From NCBI RefSeq assembly GCF_000512585.2, contig NC_089244.1:682001-746000 (forward strand): a stretch of DNA of 64,000 nucleotides. Reading direction: 5' to 3'. Positions 56,543 to 64,000 of this stretch are shown here, piece by piece. Position 1 is the first letter of the stretch. Every line of letters begins with the position of its first letter. The position numbers and the translations under genes are program-made. Under the pieces are notes generated by a model, which was not told the DNA's origin, did no database searches, and saw only the letters and a program-made list of their open reading frames with translations. This DNA is from Kwoniella bestiolae CBS 10118. Its lineage: Eukaryota > Basidiomycota > Tremellomycetes > Tremellales > Cryptococcaceae.

Positions 56543-58000
56543 TCAAACGATCAAACCCTTCTCCACAGCTATCTCAGCATTCATAATACTACTAGTAGCC
56601 GCACCCAGTCTCACATTATCTATCAAACACACAAACTTAACATCCAACACAGGGCATGGTCGCACCCTTCCAACAGACACACAAGCCCCATTATGAATAT
56701 CTTTGTCTAATCTAGGTTGCGGTCTGTCAGGAGCATCGTGCACGACGATAGCCTGAGGAGGGGCCGAGGGAACATTGAGCTCTTGAGCTTCACATCGGAA
56801 TTCCCTAAATGCTTTATCGATCTCTTCCATCGAGGGAGGGGGGGACTGTCTGAATTTGACAGATACAACCCCGGTATGTCCATCTATAACTGGTACTCGG
56901 GTGGTAGTAGCCGACACATTTATGGCTTTTGTACTCTCCGTAGAGTGTAGGTCGAACTCCGTATTGGAGGAGTTGAGACCACCAAGAATTTTGTTCGTTT
57001 CCCATTCGATCTTCTCCTCCTCCCCTCCAATGTGGGGTACGACGTTATCCAATATATCTAATGCGGATACACCGGGGTAACCTGCTCCGGAGATGGCCTG
57101 GAGGGTAGTGACCATAACTGTCTCCAATGGACCGAAAGCCTTTTCCAAAGCTGCGAGAGGGACGACTAAACCGGTGGTAGAGCAGTTGGCGTTGGTTACT
57201 ATGTAGCCCTTCTCGAGACCTAGGGTTTTCTTTTGATGAGGGATAATGGAGAGATGAGAGGGGTTGACAAGTGGGACAATGAGTGGGCAGAGGGGGTCGC
57301 GGCGGTAGTTCTTGGAATTGGAGAAAATGATGAGGTTGGCGGACCGGAAGGCTTCCTCTGTGGGTATGGAAAGGGACGGCGGTGTAATTTTGGATTCGGT
57401 TGAGGGAAGTGACACAAGATTATATGTTAGACGCATCGTTAGATGATACGATAGGATTGAGGTAGGAAGAGAAATAGCACACACATTAAAAGTAAGCTAC
57501 GACTCTTGATACCGTAGAATCATGTTAAAGAAAGTATGGACCTACCAATCTCCCCAGCAACATCCGCATCCAACCCACTAAAAACGACCCCACAATCCTT
57601 GAACCCCTGCGCATCAGGCTTACATTCCTGAACTACCATATTACCTATCTCCTGAGGGATGGGGGTGTTCAACTTCCATTTCGTGACTTTACCGTATCTT
57701 TGTCCTGCTGATCTGCTGGAAGCTCCGAGGGCGTGGATGACGAAGTATGGATGGGTAGACAGGAGCTGGATGAATCTGGATGGAATGGATGAGTCAGTAT
57801 ATGTTCGTGCTATTACATGATGATAGGGCATTTGGTCAAGTATAGGAATGGCAAGTTCCTTTTAGGTTGGATGGCACACTGCACACTACGAGGTGAATGA
57901 GCAGCGGCGAAGATACACGGACTTACCTCTGACCTACGGTACCGGTAGCACCGAGGATACCAACCTTAATTTGATTTCGGTGAGATTGTGCTGATGACAT
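56543..58000 (-). CDS. HOM2: Aspartate-semialdehyde dehydrogenase
   Basis: Exons from the ATG at 58000: M-S-S-A-Q-S-H-R-N-Q-I-K-V-G-I-L-G-A-T-G-T-V-G-Q, the NADP-binding loop, interrupted after Q-R by an intron (donor GTAAGT). Exon 2 (about 57545-57780) continues F-I-Q-L-L-S-T-H-P-Y-F-V-I. The main exon runs from about 57372 (E-E-A-F-R-S-A-N) to 56543. The catalytic Cys lies in T-N-A-N-C-S-T-T-G (about 57180-57205); further family segments are Q-A-I-S-G-A-G-Y-P-G and G-H-T-G-V-V-S-V-K-F, ending A-V-E-K-G-L-I-V. The enzyme reduces aspartyl-4-phosphate to aspartate semialdehyde, the branch point for threonine, methionine and isoleucine synthesis. It is absent from animals and known as an antifungal target class. 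Confidence 0.94.
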
Positions 58001-58372
58001 CGTACAAGGTATCAATCTCTATATGAAGTGGAATGAGAAGGAGTATATGTATGAATCTTCAAGATGATATGAGTTATAATGGATATGTATATATACTCGC
58101 ACAGTTGAAAGTGCATTTCCGTCCGAGTGAGTCGAAAGAATAAGAATGGAAAAAGTTGGAATATCACACTAGCTGGGGTCAGGGTAAGTGCCACGTGTCA
58201 AAATCAGGATCTGATCCGGATGGATTTGCCCGATACGGTGATGAGCAGTGAGAGAAGTGAGAAGTGGACATGAGAGATGAGATGCTTATGGTTGTGATTT
58301 AGATGATACTCTCGTTCTAGTAACTATCCCATCTTTCATCAACACCGAGGAAAAGCTCACAGATCAGCCAAG
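58001..58372. other. Divergent promoter, HOM2 and Asterix
   Basis: Contains CACGTG at 58192-58197 between the two genes. No gene seen. Confidence 0.5.
58192..58197. promoter_or_regulatory. CACGTG E-box between HOM2 and Asterix
   Basis: Palindromic CACGTG about 190 bases from the HOM2 start. In yeasts Cbf1 binds this core at methionine-pathway promoters; HOM2 feeds that pathway. A single six-base match is weak evidence. Confidence 0.3.
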
Positions 58373-59019
58373 ATGGTTTCTGCTCCAGTCTACGATAAAT
58401 CAGATCCCAAGTCTGACAAGTGAGCTTACCCACTACTGTCTTTTTCATATCCGTAGACGAACGCTAAAACAGATGGTATCCACCAGGACATTCCCATACC
58501 ACCTTCCCCTCACTCCCGAATGGTCAGAGTACAAAGACCCCTATGGCCAGACAGCCATGACAGCTGCTGGTGCGGGTATGTTTGTGAAGCAGCCTGTGTG
58601 AGTGTCTTCCTTCCAAACTTGACTCTTCTAATTATCGATCATTCTTGATAATCTCAAGTGAATCAATCTCATGCTGACTTCATCCATGTTCATCTGTAGT
58701 CTCGTTTGGGGAGCATTCATCTTGTCAGTCATTTCGCTGGTAAACCAGCAACCATTGAGACAAGGTAAAGATTCTACGTCACCTTTATTGACTTTAGGGT
58801 GAGTTCGGTCGACCTCTCTTCATCTTCATCTCTCACTTCTCGACTGCAAATGCAACATTTGTTTCCGATTGAAGCCTCCATCTGTTTATTCGAACACACA
58901 CTGATATCATTCCTCTTTTGTACCGCAGTATGGCATTCGCAGGTGTAGCTGCCAACCTCATGCCCAAGATGATGCTTGGACCTGAAGGTCAGACACCTAT
59001 CCCTGCTGCCAACCAATAA
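58373..59019 (+). CDS. Asterix-like subunit of the PAT complex (WDR83OS/UPF0139)
   Basis: Exons 58373-58419, 58487-58597, 58700-58798 and 58929-59019 total 348 bases, 115 residues. The exon 2 acceptor is the second AG (CCACCAG); the first would shift the frame into an early stop. Sequence: M-V-S-A-P-V-Y-D-K-S-D-P-K-S-D-K, then L-P-L-T-P-E-W-S-E-Y-K-D, and three hydrophobic segments (A-M-T-A-A-G-A-G-M-F, V-L-V-W-G-A-F-I-L-S-V-I-S-L-V-N, and L-T-L-G-M-A-F-A-G-V-A-A-N-L-M). The length and pattern fit Asterix, the ER protein that with CCDC47 shields nascent transmembrane segments. All three introns are phase 2. Confidence 0.82.
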
Positions 59020-59567
59020 ATTAAAATGGACGAAAGGAGGGGTCTTGATTGGATCAAATGCAAGATGCATGTTGTACAATGCAGATTGGAGTACGCCTCT
59101 TCTCCCCTTCTTATCGTTGGTGAGGACATTCATGATGGACCTGCCATTGTGTTGTTCATACGACAAGGCAAGGCTACCACCATTCTTCCCCTTTTCTCCA
59201 CCTCCCCTTTGTGAGAAGCACACCTTTTGTTCAGAGGCCAAGGATCAAGCTCCGATATGGTGGATGAGTCTAGTGGTACTCAGGGATCTATACCACTGAC
59301 TCTGACTCTCTTTTGTCTGTCTCGTTGAGTGATGTTGAATGACAATAGCGACGCATTGTCCTCATACTTTGGGTGTGTTGATATAAAACACGTTGAAATG
59401 ACGTGTAGTCAATGCACATTCCTCACTACTACTCTATTGTTCCATCAACCCATTATATCATCGTTGGTATTCCTGATCCATCTCATACATAATTATCCCC
59501 CCTTATCTTCCCTCCTTCACTCATATACTCTCACCCGCACTTACCCACCCATTCAACTCTTTTCAAG
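59020..59567. other. Intergenic, Asterix 3' side and next promoter
   Basis: No gene supported. A 155-residue minus-strand frame across 58774-59241 overlaps Asterix exon 4 and its introns and is considered chance. Pyrimidine-rich sequence at 59480-59560 fits a promoter/5' UTR. Confidence 0.45.
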
Positions 59568-61115
59568 ATGGACGAAACCTATCGAGCCAAACTATCTGGC
59601 TCACCCAACCCCCCTCACGCCCACCCACAAGTACACGTAGGTGACGATCACACCCCTCCTCACCAGGATCACGGCGATACCATCCACATTCAACCCAACC
59701 ATCCAGCTAATAACACTTCACACCCCATCCCCATCCAGCTACCTAACATTTACGTTCACCCTTACCCTCTAAGAGAACGTACTCCCCCTCCTCCTCCTGC
59801 ACCACCTCAACCCGCACCTACTCCTGCTCCAGCAATGCCACCTGTGACAGTGAATGTTACTGCTCCTGCCAAGGAGGCTCCAAAGGGAAGGAAGATTGGT
59901 CCGTTCAGGATTACCAGACCTCACCCGTTACTTTGGGTTAGCTTGGTGCTGAGTGTTATTGCGCTGGTGTTGGAGGTGCCGAAGGGGAGTTTACCTACTT
60001 TGACTGGAAGGCACAAGGCATTAAGGGTGAGTGATGAGTTATACTGTCTTCTCTCCCGTCTTCTTTCCTCCACCAGACCGGCACATCGATACAACGGACA
60101 TCTTTCCATCATAACCAGCATTTGGAAGACAAATCACTGATTGTATGAGCCCACACCCAGACCCAAGAGAAACTCGTCTCCGAGAAAATCGCCCTCCTCA
60201 CCAAACTATCTACCTTCCTTCCCCCTCCCCTTTCGTCCCTCGTCGCACCACTCGATCCCACTCTGCCTCTGCAAACCTCCTTACTAGCATTGAACGACCA
60301 TCGTCAATTGGACTTACTACGCCTCGCGCCCACTCTAAGATTCTGGAACACAGCTATTGGTGCGCCGTACGGCGTGGGTGTAGGTGAAGATGGGAGGGGT
60401 TGGTGGTCTATCGAGGACCTGGGTCAGGGGGCAAGTGTAGTTCGAAGTAAGGATGGGGAGAGGGAGAAGGAAGTTTGGGTATTGAAAGTTGCTGAAGGTG
60501 GTGAAGGTTGGTTCTTTTTCTCAACACCACGCCAAGTCCTCTCATTAATGAACTATGAGCTGACCAAATTGTCATTTATCAAATTTAGAAAACAGCAACA
60601 CCCTCGCCATTTCCACCGCACTCACCCACTCACTCCTCCTCCGCGATAGACTACAAAATGAAGTCTCCCAATTGAAAGCTACACCCTGTCCTACCTGTCC
60701 CACCCCTCAAGGGCACTATCACCTCGATACTTCCCACGGACACGTTTACGCCGTACGAGACGACGATGACGAGGCCTACCAGGCCGCTCGTAAAGATGAA
60801 TGGGAGAGATTGGAAGAGAGGAAAAGAAGGGATAAAGAGAGACATCGGGAGATCGAGGAGAGGGAGAGGGAAGTGGCTAGGAGGGAGAAATGGGTCGTAG
60901 AGGAGATGCGAAAGATGAGCGATAAGATTCAGTAAGTTTCGTCTTCTCAGCTCGTTTGTGGGTCAATGCTAGGAGCACGTTGAGCTGATGTGATGAGATT
61001 GTATCATAGTGATCAAGCTACCGAATTGACCCTTGAAGATAGGATTGCGGAGAGGTTGAAATCTTATCAGAGGCAATTATCCCATTTGAAGGATAACAAG
61101 CATGACGAGCTTTAG
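59568..61115 (+). CDS. Hypothetical membrane protein with C-terminal coiled coil
   Basis: Four or five exons from the ATG at 59568 (M-D-E-T-Y-R-A-K-L-S-G-S-P). The N-terminal 100 residues are His/Pro-rich, with P-P-P-P-P-A-P-P-Q-P-A-P. One membrane span follows: P-L-L-W-V-S-L-V-L-S-V-I-A-L-V-L-E-V (about 59925-59980). The next exon (from about 60158) has L-V-S-E-K-I-A-L-L-T-K-L-S and L-R-L-A-P-T-L-R-F-W-N. The C-terminal half has C-P-T-C-P-T-P and a long charged coiled coil (R-K-R-R-D-K-E-R-H-R-E-I-E-E-R-E-R-E, about 60810-60870), ending K-H-D-E-L at 61115. That ending resembles an ER-retrieval HDEL-type signal (H-D-E-L), which would be notable if the C-terminus is lumenal. Family not recognised. 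Confidence 0.65.
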
Positions 61116-61652
61116 AGGTTCAAGTGAACCTTACTCAAGAGGAGGAGAGGTATCGAGATGCCTGATCACTGGATCTCTGGTGTCGAGCGTTTCTCCCTGA
61201 TACTCCGTTTGATAGCCTCATCTCATGATGATCCAGTCATATTCACTTTCTTTTCGTTCTTTATTTGTTTCTGCCACTCCTTTCCTTTCCTTACCCCTTC
61301 GCAGTTCACTCCCCAGGTAGAACTTTCATAACCAAACACGACCTGTCCAGTATCATAGACCATGTGCATAGCGATCTTAGGCAAATTATCAGATAATATG
61401 GTATGGATGAATGGGATATGAAAATGTGCCACACCCAATGTCATCGCATAAGCCCGTCTCATCCCAGACTTTGAATCCGGTCCGAGTAGTAGTAAGGATA
61501 GTTCGGGGATCGGTGTGTACTCCGTCTTTCCATTCCATTAGGTGTTATCCGTTTTATCAGGTGCGAGCTTGCACATAGCGACAAATGATGTTGATAAATC
61601 ATAACATACATACATCGTATCATCATAACCAACATCAAAACAACGATATACA
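61116..61652. other. Intergenic with one unproven minus-strand frame
   Basis: A minus-strand frame of 79 residues at 61223-61462 begins with a true ATG (M-R-R-A-Y-A-M-T-L-G-V-A-H-F) and reads plausibly, but matches nothing I know. Otherwise this is the 3' flank of the coiled-coil gene and the MPC1 promoter. Confidence 0.35.
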
Positions 61653-62799
61653 ATGGCGTGAGTAGAGTCTCTCATAGCTAACAGCATGATATGCAAGGAA
61701 AGAGCTAAGCTGATGATATACCTTTTGCATCATTTAGTTCGTAAGTTATCTTTTCCCTTCTTGCACTCCGCCACGGGGACCAGGCCATCTGGTTTCGAAG
61801 GATACAAAAGCCCCGCGGACCTTTGGTGTGATGCAAGTCGAAGATGGTATTAGGGACATGAGCACGGATGTACAGAGTGGATGTAGACTGATACTGATCT
61901 GTCGTTGCGATCAATAGAGGATTCATAAATTGGGCTAAATCGCCTGCTGCTAGGCAGTACTTCTTCAGTGAGTATTCGTAACTTCATGAATCACATTACC
62001 TCATTCATCTTCGTGCACTTGCGCATACTCCCGGGGACTGCCGGGGGATGTGACATCGAAATTCATGGCTGACTACACGTTATTCCAGGTACACACTTCT
62101 GGGGACCAGTGGGTATCATCCTCTTCCCTTCCCCTCCCTCAACTTCCATCCTACACAACCATCTTTCCACAAAATCGAAAACTCAGTACCAATGAATTCT
62201 TCATGACTGAATGTAATGTGGGTGGTGGAGAGGATAGTGCTGATGTCACATGCACAGGTCGCAAATTGGGGTCTACCGATAGCCGCTCTGTCAGATATCG
62301 TAAACAGGGATGAAGAGTCCATCTCGGGAGTGATGAGTCCCACTTTGGCTGCTTACTCGTGAGTTGCGATCATCCCTTCTAGGCTGGGCCACTTGTCCGG
62401 TGGATCAAGAGGTTCGTTGTCTGAGATGGAGAGTCTGCAGAAGAAGAGAAGAACGGAGCACAAACTTGGCAGAGGGCTCTATCCATATGTAGTGGAGCCT
62501 ACACCAAACCTTCCTTATCGCTCGCATCTCTTCCTCGCTCCTCTCTCACCCACTCATACTGATGATGGCCCCCTGCCCCCCGCAGAATGATCTTCATGCG
62601 ATTCGCCTGGAGAGTTCAACCCCGGAACTATCTCCTATTCGCATGCCACGCCACCAACGCCACCGCCCAGGTCGTTCAAGAAGCTAGATACCTGAATTAT
62701 TGGCATTTCGGAGGGAGGGAGAAGAAGCATCCTTTAGGAGCCAAGGTGGACGATGTCAAGGAGGGAGCGAAGGAGGCTATTGAGAAGGTTAAGGCTTAA
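61653..62799 (+). CDS. MPC1: Mitochondrial pyruvate carrier subunit 1
   Basis: Exons 61653-61657, 61918-61967, 62089-62108, 62258-62358 and 62586-62799 sum to 390 bases, 129 residues. Exon 1 codes only ATG-GC; exon 3 only 20 bases. The product starts M-A-G-F-I-N-W-A-K-S-P-A-A-R-Q-Y-F, then S-T-H-F-W-G-P-V-A-N-W-G-L-P-I-A-A, the MPC1 hallmark, and M-R-F-A-W-R-V-Q-P-R-N-Y-L-L-F-A-C-H-A-T-N. It ends with a Lys/Glu-rich tail. MPC1 pairs with MPC2-type subunits in the inner membrane to import pyruvate. The donor of exon 3 is GTGGGT; using the next GT would duplicate a Val. Introns of 263 and 227 bases are unusually long here. Confidence 0.92.
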
Positions 62800-63175
62800 A
62801 TGAGGGTGTCCAGGTGGGGGTTGGAAAGACATCCGGGAGTGGAGACGAAAGATCAAATATTCGATCTCATTTGGAATCATGCTGGATAGGATGGTCTGGA
62901 GGATAAGTTATTATAGATTCTTTGGAATGGTCGGGTTTGGTATGCCGATCAGATGGTTTGATACATATGAGGAATGTATATACCCATATTCATGCTAATA
63001 CTGCTGATAATCATTTTCACACACGCGTCATACTATACAAGTGTATAAAGTGGTTGCGTACAATGCTTAATTGATACGTTCCCTCACTAACTACCCTAAG
63101 AAGTCATCTCCCTGACCACCTTTCACCCCTTACCAAATGCTAATCTTCGCAACTCAACCCATTCCCTAATCTATT
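62800..63175. other. Convergent intergenic region
   Basis: 3' flanks of MPC1 and NDUFA9. A lone ACGCGT occurs at about 63023-63028, far from any start. Nothing else recognised. Confidence 0.45.
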
Positions 63176-64000
63176 TTACTTCTTCCCCGACATCTTCCTA
63201 ACATCCTCCGCCCCCATCCCCGTATCAAAGTTCCTCCCATGCGTCCTCTTCCCCTTCTGCTGCGTGTCCTGACCGCCCCCAAGGTACGTCGGCAAAACCT
63301 TCTCAACACTTGTCAATCCAGGATCTCCAGGGGGTGAAGAAGAGGGTAATGATGATGGGAAGGTTTTGAGCAGGTCTTTGAATGATAGGGAATTGAGGGG
63401 TGGGGAGGGGGAGACTATGTTATCGGAACGGAGTTGTTCGACCTATACGATGGAGGATATCCAATATTAGTTTGTTTTACTTCTCCTCTTTATTTTCTGA
63501 GACATGATTAATATCAAAGGAGGTATGTGTGGATAGATCCAGTAAAACACGATGCTCAATTAACATTGATGAAGAAAATAAGAGAAGGAGAGGACAGGAC
63601 GACCCACCTGATCACGAGTAACCGTAAATAAATTCTCGGGCAGCTTCTCCAAGAAGAAACCCTGGATTTTGCCCACCCAAAATGGAAGACTGAGGATGAA
63701 CCTGCTGTTTAGGTATCCCGAGTATTTCAATACGAGCTGCATGATCTCTCGGTAGGTGTAGACTGGACAATATTGAAGAGTAAGCATGAGATGGAACCTG
63801 AAAGACATCGATGTTCGTATTTTCATTGACGACAGAGATGAAGGGTGTTTGTTGATGATTGATTTTTCTGAGAGAGATCCCACTCACCATCCGGTCCACC
63901 AGCTTCTATCACCTTCCCACCCACCTGCCTTATCACCTCCGGATCATCGCGACAGCAAATCTCGACTGCTCGGGCTATATCGCCGGCATAGACTGGTCTA
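63176..64000 (-). CDS. NDUFA9: Complex I 40 kDa subunit NDUFA9 (N-terminus beyond window)
   Basis: Only the C-terminal part is inside. The exon at the right edge reads R-P-V-Y-A-G-D-I-A-R-A-V-E-I-C-C-R-D and V-I-E-A-G-G-P-D; the next has V-Y-T-Y-R-E-I-M-Q-L-V-L-K-Y-S-G and E-N-L-F-T-V-T-R-D-Q; the last has V-E-Q-L-R-S-D-N-I-V-S and ends M-S-G-K-K at 63176. The Y-x-x-D-[IV]-A-x-A and F-T-x-x-R-D-Q-V-x-x-L signatures are those of NDUFA9/NUO-40, an atypical short-chain dehydrogenase that binds NADPH structurally in the matrix arm of complex I. The protein is nuclear-coded and imported. The nucleotide-binding start is outside the window. Confidence 0.87.

Noticed and set aside
58774..59241. 155-residue minus-strand open frame
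   Set aside because: Overlaps Asterix introns and exon 4 on the opposite strand; no recognisable features.
1..64000. Transposable elements, tRNA or rRNA genes, CRISPR arrays
   Set aside because: No transposase, reverse transcriptase, long terminal repeats, tRNA B-box with cloverleaf context, rRNA core or regularly spaced repeats were noticed.

Overview
The window looks like a nuclear chromosome segment of a basidiomycete yeast of the order Tremellales (Cryptococcus/Kwoniella type). This is inferred from dense short genes, mostly 50-90 base introns with GTGAGT or GTAAGT donors and CTGA(C/T)-like branch motifs, protein-level resemblance to fungal families, and a Cryptococcus-style modular metallothionein. 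No bacterial, viral, transposon, rRNA, tRNA or CRISPR feature was recognised.

Layout. 0-5.4 kb: EI24-family ER membrane protein (minus, cut by the left edge), a DUF1776 SDR-like protein (minus), and TOM7 (plus) with a 10-base exon. 6.3-7.4 kb: a six-exon metallothionein (minus) with 32 cysteines in 140 residues. 8.5-10.2 kb: first member (copy A) of an F-box-like family ending in C-x-C-C-G. 10.7-20.9 kb: a small membrane protein, AP-1 gamma-adaptin, a tail-anchored inositol polyphosphate 5-phosphatase and hydroxyacid-oxoacid transhydrogenase. 21.3-22.9 kb: copy B of the family. 23.3-29.9 kb: amidase, the exosome cofactor C1D/Lrp1, and an unrecognised acidic protein.

30.7-37.4 kb is a cluster of the same F-box-like family: one intact gene (C, minus), a copy with a frameshift and no terminal motif (D, minus), two multiply frameshifted copies (E and F, plus) and an antisense C-terminal scrap (G, minus). 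This birth-and-death array, with A and B outside it, is the most unusual content of the window. The family is defined by an F-box-like N-terminus, a central [L/I/V]-C-[I/L/M]-x-x-P strand motif, an H-N-F-R-x-G-S-I-P motif, and a terminal C-x-C-C-G.

38.4-64 kb is housekeeping again: lipid-droplet-associated hydrolase, RAD5 (HIRAN-SNF2-RING), a small probable secreted protein, gamma-tubulin complex component 2, an unrecognised 334-residue protein, splicing factor SPF45/RBM17, IES6 of the INO80 complex, HOM2, the Asterix subunit of the PAT complex, a membrane coiled-coil protein, MPC1, and complex I subunit NDUFA9 (cut by the right edge).

The neighbours do not form one pathway, as is usual for fungi. 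Several serve mitochondria (TOM7, HOT, MPC1, NDUFA9). RAD5 and GCP2, together with EI24, carry paired ACGCGT boxes upstream, suggesting G1/S-timed expression. Splice structures were inferred by eye from open frames, splice consensus and family similarity, so exon edges without explicit positions are approximate.
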